A stretch of 64,000 nt of DNA, from contig CM039184.1 in NCBI GenBank assembly GCA_008360975.2, positions 43,099,797 to 43,163,796 on the forward strand, given 5' to 3'. Under the pieces are notes generated by a model, which saw only the letters and a list, made by a program, of their open reading frames with translations, made no database searches and was not told the origin of the DNA. Position 1 is the stretch's first letter; the number at the start of each line of letters is the position of its first letter. The DNA is from Lichenostomus cassidix. Taxonomy: Eukaryota > Chordata > Aves > Passeriformes > Meliphagidae. Below, piece after piece: positions 27,401-38,735 of the stretch. Position numbers and translations under genes: made by a program.

Positions 27401-30400
27401 AAACACATTTAGATATAGATAAGAGCATAAGCTTTTGATGGACGTGCTCTTTTAATGTTCTTTCTCTGTGTTTGAACCTACAAAGATAAAAAGCTGCTAC
27501 AGAATAAACCAATAGAGTGAAGTTGTGGGACACAGAAACATTGATATGAGGAGCCTAAGGCTCAGGAGCTTAGAATATTAGTAAGAAATGTGGATGGGTA
27601 TAGGTGAGTGCTTACAAAATAAAATATTACTGTGCTAAGAATTTGAGTCTTTCTCTTGTCTGCTGTTTCTAAACAAGCTGAGAAAGTCATGCCCAGGAAA
27701 GAAACTATTGCACCCCACTGAAAATTATAAAATTTGTGTGTACTACATCTTCCTTCTTCCAGTGCCTTCCTCTGACGAAAGCCAAGACTGATAACAAAAT
27801 TTTCATCACAATTTATAATATTTCTAACCACATTTCACTTCTCATGTTCTAGAACAGTTCTAGAAATACCACTGAGTCAGTACTGAAGTAGTTCAATTAT
27901 CTCCCTGTAAGGAATAAGGAAACCTCTGTTTTAGCATTGCTTTAAAATATTTTTGACGTTTATTAAAAATACACAAAACCCCCCAAAGAAATACAAAAAT
28001 AATCAACCCACTCACCTGTCCCTGTCCCCCTTAAAAAATTGTGATACTTCACAGCTTCAATATTGGCTGTTCTAATGAGTTATTTAGATAAAGGGATAAT
28101 AATAACTTTATTTCACAGCTTAAAAAGTAAAACACATGAAATTTGTTCTTTACTGCTTTGGAGAATTGAAAAAATTATGTCAACTTAAGCAATGTACTCA
28201 GGCATTTAACCACTCCTGCTCACATTACCCATTTTTAATCTTCATATTTCTTCTCTTTTGTGCAGTTTAGAATACTTCTAATTTGCTCTAGAATTCTGTG
28301 TTATTTTAAAGACACTCTGAAGTATTTTGCTAGTCTGTGCACTCCTACACGATATACTGATGCTTCAGAATTAATAATATTTTTCTATTAAAAGAAAGGA
28401 GAAATAGGTTTAACAGGAAATTTTAATTCCAGCTTTAAAATAAATTTTTGTGTTTCTTAGCTTTATGCATCGTAATTTAGAATTTGCAGGGTTTTGTCCT
28501 GGGCTGCTTCTTTTTGGTCATCATGTTCCACTTTCTAATTGATTTCATTGATTCCTTTACTAACTGTTTTTATAATTCGTTTTGATTTCTTGTGTTGTGT
28601 GCAATCATATGAAATATCATGGAAGGTTTATCTTCCCATTTGTGGAACAGTTTTCACAGTGTCTTTGATGAATAATATAGTTGGTAGCTGAAGCCTCTGG
28701 GGGTAATGGGAGTTATTATCTCTTGTATTCTTTTAATTAAATATGATGTAGTAGACTTATGGAAAGTATTCTTAACAGTTCTAGTACTTAAAGTGAGGCT
28801 ATTTTCCGGTTTTAGCACGCAAGCTGAAGTGGGACTTCAATACAATTTTATAACTTCAAACCTCAGTGTTTCATGTTTTGATAAAACCAGAGTTCTGAAA
28901 TGGCTGATATCCTGCATGTAACTTGATTAGCAAAACAGAATTATTTGAGATATTGTCTCGTTTCCTTTGCAGTTTAGGTTTGGTGAGTCTTTCATTTGAA
29001 TAAACTCTAGTACGTTTAATCAGCTAACATGGGATCAACCTTATATTACTTGTGATTACATGTAAAAGTCTTTAACATATCAGATGGAAATATGGTATGC
29101 TATTTTCCATCACTGGCTGTTCTTTCTCTAAAAAATATAATTTTGAGATCAGATGTATGCTTATTGTGTACATTTCTTGTACATTCTGTTACACAATGTA
29201 CATTGGATTAACTGATAAAAACATCTTTAAGGAGCATTACTGCTTGAACTAACACTGCTTTATGATGAAAAATGTTGAGGCTGCCCTTTCTCTTTGCCTT
29301 CTTACTGCCAAATTTCAAACTATTCACACTTTTTTATCATATTTTAACCAGCTATTTCTTCACAAAATTTTCCCTTTTAATTATTTTTTTTTCTGTAATT
29401 TCAAGGCAGTTTTCCTTTCAGTCAGTAGAGTTGTCTTCCTCTGTCCAATCCCTGTAGGGAAATACAATTATACTTTGACATGCCTCTGTCTACTCTTCCC
29501 AGCCTTAAATGATGTTGGCAATTCCACAGGCTGTAGCTCTCTTGTGAGGCTTCCCTCCTGTCACTTTGCTTTTTGTTTCATCTGGTAAAACACAGTGGAT
29601 TTTCTGCCTTTTCATTATAAAAGTAATCTTGTCCATGAAGTATCCTTTTATTTAAATAATCATTTTCTTCTTTATTGCTTTCTCTGTGATTCATTTAAAA
29701 ATCAGTCTTAGTTAATGGATCTATAGCCTCTGAACATATTTTCTAGCCTCTCTCTGATAGTATGCTCTGATCACCTTCTCCCTTTAGGCATGATAAAAGG
29801 AGTAAAGGATACAATCAGAATTAGTGGGATTGGAACAAAATGTTGAGATTTCTGTGATGATGAGAACTCTGGGACCATTCTCCAAAGGCTTTTCTCCTCT
29901 GGGTGTTTTGCGTTTGCATACAGTACTACTCATCTAAGCTTTCAAAAAACTCACCTGCTCTTTAATGTAGCTCTAGGAAGAAAGCTATTAAGAGCCAAGA
30001 CTGCTAGCAGAGAGCATGTCAGGCTTCTGCAAGCAGAATCAGTGCATCCCACCTAGTCAAGCATCTGACTCATAGGGTAGTCTGAAGGCTTTGTTGTATG
30101 TGTTTTATGGCATGACTAATGGTGTGGTTTCCTTGTTTTTTGTTTCATCCTCTCCTTAAAAAGTGAATTATGCGCAGGGTGCCTTTGTCTGCAATGTATT
30201 TTTCTAACATTTTGGATTTCCTTCATCTTCTCTCCACAAAAGAAAATCACATCTATATTAAACAATTCAGATTTGTGACACTCAGTTGCTGAGAATGTTA
30301 CTGCTGTTGTATCAAGCTGGTTCCCACAAAAGGTTTACTAAATAAAGTAGTTAAAATTTCTAATGTAATCTCTATGCTGTATTACTGATTACTTTGAAAG

Positions 30401-31549
30401 TAGGAGCTGATATGAAGAGACCCGGTGTTACGTTAAATTGTATCTCAGTTTTACCTGACCATTGTACACTATTTGAAGGCTTGCTACAATGTAGAAAATC
30501 CAGAGATTAGTCTGTGGTTCTAGAGTGCAGATCAAAATTATTTCTTTGCACCTTCATGAAAGGATGCAGAGCATACAAATGCGTGAAAGATGGCAATGTG
30601 ACAGGATGATGACATATCTCAGAGAGGGACACATGCCTGACTTTACATTGCTGCAGTTACGTGAGGCACTGCATCTCTCACTGTCACCACCAAAGAGCTG
30701 CCTTGCAGTATGGGAGCAATAGGGAAAATGACAGTTGTCCTGCTGTCTTTGAACATTCACCAGGGTGAGCAAGGAGACTCCCTATAGCAGATCTGCCTTT
30801 TCATTGTAACCTGCCCTGTGACTACATAACAAGCTTTTCTTTGAGATTTCCAAAGATGCAGACATGTTGAGAGAGTCCAACAACCAGAAATATGGCCTCT
30901 CTAAATTTCTTCCCATTTCAGCTCTGGAGAGTGAACTTATTCTCAAAACTTGGTAATATCCTGGGTAACATTATGCAGTTCGGGACTGAGTAGAAAAAGC
31001 TCATACTCTGTATTCATGCTGGGTAGTATCTGTGAAGTGAGGCAACAGCCCACAGCAATAAACAGTGAACCTTCTAGTCCGCCAGCTCCAAACACTTTGA
31101 ACAGACCAATCTGCTATGAAAACTGTAGCATTTCCCTCAAATATTCACACATATTTGATACTACAAAATTACATGTGGCTGAAAGACTATTGATTTTCTT
31201 TTTTCTATGCTTGTTTTGATTCCCTAGAACAATACATTGCACATAATATTTTGGGGCTTGTCCCTTCTGGGAGTCCATGCTTTTTCAGATCAGACTGAGT
31301 AATTTTGAAAGTAGTTGCTGCTTTATTGATTTTCTGCCCAAATCCATTTTGCTAAGTAAACTGATACAGGAAGTAGGGCTTGTGATCATCTCACAGACAC
31401 TATAGCCAAGCCCTATCCGTTTCTAAAACATCACAACATTATAATTTTTAAATCTGATTTTTATTAGACCTGGGTGACCTGTAAAATAGGAAAACCTCAG
31501 ATCTGCTGGGTAAGATGGAATAAAAATAAACACGTTTGCAAACCCATTT

Positions 31550-32580
31550 TGCCTTGCTCCCTGCGTCCTTGCAGGGGTCAAGTCCTTTTCTGTGAGCTCC
31601 TACTCCGTCAACTGAGACGCTCACCAACCACAAAATTCCTCCAGTCCCTTTGTGTTTTGTGAGGAAAGGCCTTTAGTCTGTTCCCCAAAAGACCCAGCCT
31701 GCCCACATCTTTTCCCACAGAGGGCAAGCCAGCGTGCTGTCCGCTCCTGGGTTCCGGCTGCCTCTCTGGCTCTTGAGTGTTGCGCTAGGCCGGGGCCTGT
31801 GCTCCCTCAGGGCGTACCTGCACCGATGCAGCTTGCCCTCCCCTCCACTCTCACCTCATTAGCCCCAGTAAAACCCTCCCTAAAAATCCTGGCTGCTCTC
31901 CTTCGCCCACCAAGGACAGAAGCTTTCTGTGGCAGGATGGTCAGTCAGGGAAGGGAAGTGGGGAGCTGTGCTTTTCACAGCCGGTGAGTTAGCACGGTCT
32001 GGTGACTGGCTGTGCAAATGGCTGCCAGGGCACACCAGGCTCCTGTTTTCCGAGGCCTGTTCACGTTCCTGATTTTTTTTCTGTTGCTATGCTTCCTGCT
32101 CTGCCTGCTGGCACTGGTGGAGCTGGTGGTGCTTTGGTGCATGGGTGGAAAGGGGCACTAGGCTGCACAGCCCTCTGTGGGCAGCAGGGAAGGCATCCTT
32201 GAAAGCGGGGCAGCAGCTGAGACCAGGGCTCAGTAAGTGGCAGGGTTTAGGTGCTTTTTTATTGTATATTTGTTTAACTTATTTTAATAATAATGAGGGG
32301 AAGAGCAGTTGCTGTTCAATTTGCAGTAACTAAGGTCCCATTGTTCTTCAGACCGATGTCCCTGACTTCTTTCCTTTCAGAACAGAAGCATCTCGCAGAG
32401 TTCAGCGCTCTCTCAGGTTCTAGGCGCTGCCCCACTGAGCCACCTGCACAGACAAGTAGTGTTCCCTTACCAAGTTGCTGCACAGTGGTGATTGAGCCTC
32501 GTTTTATGCTTGTGTGGAATAATTAGGAAATAAATAAACAAATTCATTTTTTGGGTTTGTTTGTTTGTTTTTGAGTGGTA
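31550..32580 (+). other. GC/CpG-richer island; candidate two-exon non-coding transcript
   Basis: Base composition changes sharply from the AT-rich background, and about 20 CpG dinucleotides are visible between 31560 and 32500. On the plus strand there is a strong donor, CCG|GTGAGT, with the intron beginning at 31984. A strong acceptor, CCCTGACTTCTTTCCTTTCAG, ends at 32380. This implies a 397-bp intron. Exon 2 would run to overlapping AATAAA signals at 32529-32538, followed by a GT-rich element. No conserved protein is encoded. The longest frame (31652-31987) opens with GTG rather than ATG and shows no motif. A promoter could not be placed. It may be a long non-coding RNA, a decayed GC-rich retroelement, or a chance arrangement. 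Confidence 0.28.
32529..32573 (+). terminator. Candidate polyadenylation site
   Basis: Two overlapping AATAAA hexamers (32529-32534 and 32533-32538) are followed 14 bp later by a GT-rich stretch, GGGTTTGTTTGTTTGTTTTT, at 32553-32572. This is the usual layout of a vertebrate poly(A) site with its downstream element. It sits about 150 bp after the acceptor at 32380, so it would close the candidate second exon. AATAAA is common in AT-rich DNA, so on its own it proves little. Confidence 0.35.
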
Positions 32581-33429
32581 AAATATATCACAAGGGATCC
32601 ATTCCATTTTGTGACCTGATCTCTTATATAAAAGACTGTGGACCTGTAAGATATATTTTGGTTAAATTAGTGAGACCTTGATTTAGAAATTATTTGATTT
32701 GGTGTTTTTCAATTACTTAAAAACTTTAAAAGCTACTAAGTTTATTTAACTTTAGGTAACTAAAAGCATCAATAATGAGTGTGTTGTGTGTATTAGAAAA
32801 GTATAAGGTTACAATTCTTTCAAACCAAGAATAAGTTCTTGGCAGTGGGGTGATAGGATTAAATACCTTATTTTCAGACCTAAAGCAAGATTATTTCTGC
32901 AATGTACTGTACTAAGTCTCTTGTCTCGTGACGTGTATTTAAGTTTTTACCAAATAAATGTAGCTTCTGAAAAAAATAAGTTCTTTTTGGAGATGTAACA
33001 AACATATCTATGCACTGTTGATATCCAGCATTAATTGTAAGGGGCATCCTAGCTTCTTTATGTCTGCTTGCTTTTTGAAGTACTAATTTTCTGTAGGTTC
33101 ATGGTTGAGATCTTACCAGCCGAGTTTTGAGAAACAGGTTTTAAAATCAGTAATCTTGTGCAATTACATATGCAGAGTTGAAGCAAATAAAATTTCTGTA
33201 CATTGCAGGATAATTTCATAAAATAAATTTCTTGATGAGCTGTCATGCAGAATGTATGGAAGTGCATACGAGGGAAGAAGAGGTTTCTGAGGATGCACCA
33301 AGTGTTTCTCTCAGTAGGTTTCTGGCTGGAACACTGTACAGCTTTCTTTTAAAACAGCTGTTTAGAAAGCTGCTTGCTGTTTCACAAGTTTTAAGTGAAG
33401 CCATCTTTAAGGCCAGCTCCATGGTTATT
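32581..33429. other. AT-rich non-coding DNA
   Basis: Nothing is recognised here on either strand. The few short frames overlap the A-rich tract that follows and have no motif. Confidence 0.6.
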
Positions 33430-33551
33430 AAAAAAAAAAAACAAAAAAAACCCAAACCAAACAAACAAACAAAAAAACCCCCAAAACAAAACAAAACAAA
33501 ACAAAACAAAACAAAACAAAACAAAAGAAAGAAACCAAAACAAAAAAACAA
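33430..33551. repeat. A-rich low-complexity tract with (CAAAA)n array
   Basis: The tract starts with poly(A), passes through AAAC and CCCAAACC pieces, and contains nine perfect CAAAA units at 33482-33526. The open frames crossing it (33232-33687 plus and 33243-33551 minus) are artefacts of the repeat, giving Lys/Gln/Pro or Phe/Cys runs. It may have grown from an old poly(A) tail. It is a likely length polymorphism. Confidence 0.9.
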
Positions 33552-33634
33552 GCCATTAATCTGTAACCTCAGACAGTATAGTGGCTTCTTTCAAAGGATG
33601 GAGAAAGCTGACTGGAGGTATTTGATGGCACCAC

Positions 33635-33896
33635 TGTGGCTAGCACAGGTTTTTCCCATGAGAAGTTTTCTTGTGTTTTGTAAATAAAGATAAAGTTTGG
33701 ATGTTTTGGAACAGTGTCCCAGAACTTGGGCAGTGCAGGCCTGGCCAATCAGGCCTGGGGGAAGGCTTCTGACTGACCAATCTGGGTGACTTTTGAGAAC
33801 TCTATACATGTGATGAAATCAAAACAATAAAGGTCATTCCTTCTTGCCACTGAGAACTGATGCATTCATTACTCTGCTAGCTGCTCAACAGCGACA
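33635..33896 (+). mobile_element. Compact solo ERV LTR with 6-bp target-site duplication
   Basis: The 262-bp element begins TGTGGC and ends GCGACA, flanked on both sides by the perfect 6-bp duplication CACCAC (33629-33634 and 33897-33902). Inside, in order on the plus strand, are two CCAAT boxes (33745-33749 and 33777-33781), a TATA-like TCTATACATG (33801) and AATAAA (33826-33831). About 65 bp of R-U5 then lead to the CA end. This is a complete small LTR layout. A 6-bp duplication is usual for class II (ERVK-like or alpharetrovirus-like) elements, so I infer that class. The intact duplication and promoter signals suggest a fairly young insertion reduced to a solo LTR by recombination. Confidence 0.88.
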
Positions 33897-36800
33897 CACC
33901 ACTACTGTGTGTTGTGTGACAAGAGCAGGTGAATATAGGTTACAGTCAGAGAGGATATATTTCATTTGCTTTCATGGGTGACATCTGTAGTAACAGGTAT
34001 TTTGCTTTCAAACGTTTGCTTTCTTGTAAGCTGTACATAGAAAGAGAATGGAGACAAGGACAGATTCTGAAATAGAAATAATGGATGCAAGGAAAGAAAA
34101 GCATGGATTCGTAACACTACTTTATAAGTGTGGGAGGACATAAGGCGTATAGAGGAGTTTACTGTTGTGAGTGATTCTAATTTAGTTGATTCCATAATTT
34201 CTTAGGTTCTTCAGGAAACAGCTTACTGTAAGGTGGGAGGAGAATTAGTTTTCGCATTGCCATAATACTGTCCTGTAAAATATCTGCTATGTATGGTCAC
34301 AGTGAAGGTTTCACCCAGCTTGAGCAAAATCTGGACGAAGAAGCTCTAACTGCAGGCCAGAGGCAGAAAAGTTGTTTTTTTCATCCACTTGAGGAAAGAG
34401 TGACGTTACCCATCAATATTCTTAGTTAAGGCTTTGCAGCTTCTCATTTCAATGAAAGTCTAAGCTTAACATCAATGGGAGGTTTCAGTCAAATGAATGA
34501 CACGGGTCTTTGCTTTGATAAAAGTCTATTTATAAAGACTGCTTTTAGAGAGAAGGAAGATGGACTTGAGGTGGCCAGGTTCCAGTATCAGGTAAGTTTT
34601 TCTATAGTGGTTAGGGTGGAGAAAATGGCTCTGAAGCAAGTGACTATCTGGCACTTACTGGTTTGTCACAAGACTGGTGTTTATTTTGATGTATGAGAAG
34701 ATGGACTGTGGTTGTTTTAATATTTAAACATTTTGATCTGTGGATTTCAGAAGCCACGCGCTCTTCTAATTATTACAAATGTGTTTGGCCTCCAATTTCT
34801 TCTAATATGATTATTTTACAGGAGGTATAATGCCATGATGTATTTAAGGACTTACACTGCTTTTAAGTATAATTCTTTTAGTGAAAATCATTAAATTTTG
34901 ATTTTTCTGTGAATAAAGTAAATTTTTGTCATTTTGTTTGCTTATGTATAGGATTCAGATTTTTATTATTCATCCTCCTATTTCTTTGTGTCCTGGCAGT
35001 CCAGTAAACAGAAAATTTCTCACTCTTCCTCTTCTCCCATTTTAAATGCAGTGACAAAACTATTCCTCCAAACCGAGGAGCTGGTAGAACACCCATCTGC
35101 CCATCCAGAACAGCTTTCTTTTTCTATTGATTGCCGACTTCACTCTTTTGCAGCATAAAGCATACAACAACATTTTTTTTTTCAGATTCAAATTGCATTA
35201 TTTACTTTTTTTTCTGTTTTCTCAAGAAGTCAAGGGTACAAAGCTGTGTTATGCATTATAATACTGTTGGTAGAACTGACTTAGCCAACCCATTTGCATT
35301 TGTGAAATAAAACCCATGTCTTTGCATTCATTATTGCTTAATTTTGGTAGGATATATCCCAGAGAGCTGATTTCCTGGTAGTTCAGAGCAGTTCATTCTA
35401 ACTTACCACTGCAGCATCACAGGGAATAGTGAAGTTGAACCTGAAAACTAGAGTGAGTAGTATATGTAGTACCCTGCTGGTCTGTAGTGAACTAGGAACA
35501 ATGTCTTATGTGGTGACTCTTAGTAAGAACTAGTGTTTGTCCTGAGCTGTTTGAGGATCATCAGCATAGCATGTAAAAAGGGAGAAGCTGTCATATGAAA
35601 GGTCACTTCCACACTTCTAATGAGAATGGCCCCTAACAGCTGAATTTACCCCCTCCTTAAAGACTTCATTTCTGTATTCTGTTGCAACTCTGTGTAGGGA
35701 AGCTAGATGGTAGCTCAATCTCAGAGCGCCAGCCTGTGCCACTGCAGCTCCAGTGAGTGAAATGCTTTCTCTTGGCCAAGAGTACAAATGGAGCAAGGGT
35801 TAGGTAACCAGCTGGTTTGGCTTGGTGCATTCTCATGGAGAAAATTTTAAAGTCCTGTCATCATCCTTGTCTGCCCCTAATGCCAGCACCATGCCCTCAG
35901 TCTGAAGTATTTGTGTTCTGAAACTCCACTGAAACCCAAATGCTCTTAGTGCTGTGGGAGTTGAGTAGTGGGGAAGGCAGTGACTTTGTGCTCCAAGATG
36001 CTCTAATGTGCCAGGTGAATCTGTACTTGGTATGTCTGTTGTCAGGTAATGCCTGATGTGTAGAAACAACACCAGTTTGCCATGAATTGACAAAAAACCC
36101 CATTAAATATAATTAAACTAAAAAAAAATTATTTTGTCTAAAAAGCATAATATATATTTAGGAAAAGCTGAAGTCCCTTGGTATGCTCTTAATTAACATT
36201 TTTATAGAGGCAGTGGATAAATTCAGGAATATTTGAATACACAAACTGTTTTTTAACTAACAATTCAGATTTTTATGAGAAATTGATTTATGAAGGCTGC
36301 AAAACAAAACAATATTGCCACCAGGGAGTGAATTCCAGTAGTTTATATGTAACAACCAAGTGGTATCAAGGCAGTGTTTTGTCAGATGTTTTATGCTTGT
36401 TAAGGATTCTTATAAATTATTTGTCATAGATACAACAAAATCCTTAAATAAAATTATATGATTAAATAAATTTTGAATAGCTGCTAACATTTGGTTTTGA
36501 ATGTTGTTGACTTGCTTTGGGAATAGTGTGGCTGGAATGTCCTTTGTGTTTTGTAGACCTGTGGCCTCTGCAACTGTGGTTAGGAGATAGCTCATTCAGT
36601 TTTATGTTAAAGCAGGTGTTCTGGTGTTTATCCTCAGTTGTTCAAACTTATGTGTAACAGTGGAAATGGCTGCTAATCACCAGGATTGAGGAAACAAAAA
36701 AAGCAGCATAGAACTATGACTTTGATTGAATGGATCCATCAAATATTGCTTTGAATTTGCAGTGAGTGGGAGGGTATGTACATTCCTGCATAAGCCTTAG

Positions 36801-37003
36801 GAATAAGTGTTGTGCAGGAAATGTAATTATGGATATTTATGTCAAGAGTTGACATTTTGGAAATCCCATTTCTTTTTTACAATGGTTTTTTTACAGTCCA
36901 GTCCTTATATACCAATATCAAATAGAACTGTTAAGGAGAAGAAAACTTAAAAACCCTACCACCAAACTCCAGCAGTTGCACGTTCAAAGAGTACATTAAT
37001 GAA

Positions 37004-37037
37004 TTAAATGTTAAACATTTAACATTTTAACATTTAA
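37004..37037. repeat. AT-rich inverted repeat, 11-bp arms
   Basis: TTAAATGTTAA at 37004-37014 is matched by its exact reverse complement TTAACATTTAA at 37027-37037. The 12-bp spacer also contains ATTTAACA. It looks like a stack of short ACATTTAA-type units with both direct and inverted symmetry. Confidence 0.7.
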
Positions 37038-37548
37038 ATGACATTCTGGTTTTAAATGCATAAATGTGTATGATTATATTGAGAGTAATTGGAATGTGAA
37101 AAAAAGCATAATGATGTTGGTCTTAAGGCTTACATTTAATATAGCATTTAAATGAGACAAATCAGTTTTATTTTGTATACCACATGGTTCATAGCCATTA
37201 TTACCCTTGAAAAATGGAGAATTCTTGTGACTGTAAGAATTTTATGCTTTTTACTTTTATCTGTAATCAGTTACAAGACCGGTCTTTCCTTTCACATCTC
37301 TCTCTCCTTCCTCAGTAGTTTTATCAATTCCTTGTTTGTTTTATTCATCTTCACCATACCTTTTCTTGTCCAGGAATATTATTTTTGCCTGTTGAAGTTT
37401 GTGGACAGGTGTAGCCAGCAAATGAAGGTATGGCACAAAGTGTTATTTAATTCGAAACATCCTAGTAACCCAAATATGGCACAATGTATTTTAGCTAGGT
37501 AGCCAGCTGAAGACCATATCACCATGGTATCTTTTCTACTATTTTTAG

Positions 37549-37606
37549 ACAATATTTCTCATGCTGTAACAATATTGTATATTGTAACAATATTTCTCAT
37601 ACTGTA
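37549..37606. repeat. Pair of near-identical 20-bp direct repeats
   Basis: ACAATATTTCTCATGCTGTA at 37549-37568 recurs as ACAATATTTCTCATACTGTA starting at 37587, with one difference. The 18 bp between them are mostly AATATTGTATATTGTA. The spacing of 38 bp between starts suggests a local tandem duplication that has since drifted. Confidence 0.8.
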
Positions 37607-37956
37607 GAAAAACCTTATGTTTTACATGTATGTTTTGAAAGACTGTAAGTAGTCTGTAGTTTTCTTGCATCTAAGACTTGAAGACTTGATCACTGGACAA
37701 TCTCCTATCCTTACTAACATGTAGTGCATGCTATTTCACTTATAAAATGCAATATCCCTCATCTTTTTGAGTTACTTGCAACGGCTTTTGCCAAAGACTT
37801 ATTTATCCATAGCTGATGATGTTACTAAGAAATTGCAAACAATTATTGATAAAAAAAGTGACAGGGGGTCCGGAAAAAAAATGGGATGGAGGATAAAAGC
37901 CCTGCAACCCATTTTGTGTATTCAGTTCTTGAATTTATGATCTCATAACACTAGAC

Positions 37957-37989
37957 ATTTATTTATGTATTTATTTATGTATTTATATA
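37957..37989. repeat. ATTTATTTATGT short tandem repeat
   Basis: Two full units of ATTTATTTATGT and a partial third lie head to tail. It is a small minisatellite-like array in AT-rich DNA. Confidence 0.75.
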
Positions 37990-38690
37990 CTTTTTATTAA
38001 AATCTAACTCACCAAAATTTTTCATTTATTTCCAACATGAGTTTTATGTAAGTGATTTTTATATTTTTTGTCAACTATTAATATTGAATTGAATATTTTC
38101 CTAGCTTAATACCATTATGAGTTGTCTTTGTCATAATTGAAAAATATCCAAAGGTTGAGTAACTGTGAATAATAGAGACAAAAAAAAAATAGCAAGTTAG
38201 CCGCATTTTGCAGAGACATCTTTTGCCACAGATGTAAAAGAACCTGTGCATCTTGTTATGAGTTTTATCTGGAGCAATGTTCTCTGCTCCATAAAAGAGG
38301 CTTTAATCTTGACTTGTGAGCTTTCATGACTGATGTTTTTCACTTTGTACTTTCCTCTGCTGCCAAGGCTGCACACTATATTGTTACACATGAATGTACA
38401 CCAGGATTGAAAGCAAAATCTGTTTTGTTTTCTTGTGTTTCTCCTTTCATGGTTCTACCAGAAAGGTAAATGTTTATGCTGAATCTTCCTCAAAGAACTT
38501 TTTTTGTCTTTGTTTCTATGTGTCTATAAGGACTGAGTCAACTCAACTGTTCATGTTTTATTCGTTTTCTCCTAACTTGCAAAGCTGAATGTTTATTGTG
38601 GAAACCCAAGATATCTTGCTGTGTGTGTTTGATTGCTTATGCACACATCTCTAGTTCACAATGACATGCACATTTGTGTATTGCAATAGT

Positions 38691-38735
38691 TATACATAGA
38701 TATATATGTATTTGTTTATATTTATATATATGCAT
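38691..38735. repeat. TA-rich simple repeat
   Basis: Alternating TA runs are interrupted by GTATTTGTT. It is a degenerate microsatellite without further features. Confidence 0.65.

Larger units (their letters stand above)
14700..31549. other. Long AT-rich stretch, almost repeat-free, no gene recognised
   Basis: About 17 kb in which I recognise no coding exon, RNA gene, CR1 or LTR. Small items include a TA/TG tract at 18606-18629, a C/T-rich tract at 21230-21288, an inverted repeat at 24458-24481 and a run of 12-13 T near 26068. Several short frames of 60-130 codons exist (for example 24428-24820 plus, 29262-29588 plus and 27562-27831 minus). None shows a motif, a typical start or codon use that sets it apart. 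The scarcity of recent insertions over this length may be chance, or may reflect constraint on regulatory DNA. Confidence 0.6.

Noticed and set aside
31652..31987. 111-codon frame in the CpG-richer island as a protein-coding gene
   Set aside because: It opens with GTG instead of ATG, is Pro/Ala/Ser-rich with no family signal, and reads across the strong splice donor at 31984.
33232..33687. 151-codon plus-strand and 102-codon minus-strand frames
   Set aside because: Both depend on the A-rich and (CAAAA)n tract, which has no stops in some frames and gives Lys/Gln/Pro or Phe/Cys runs.
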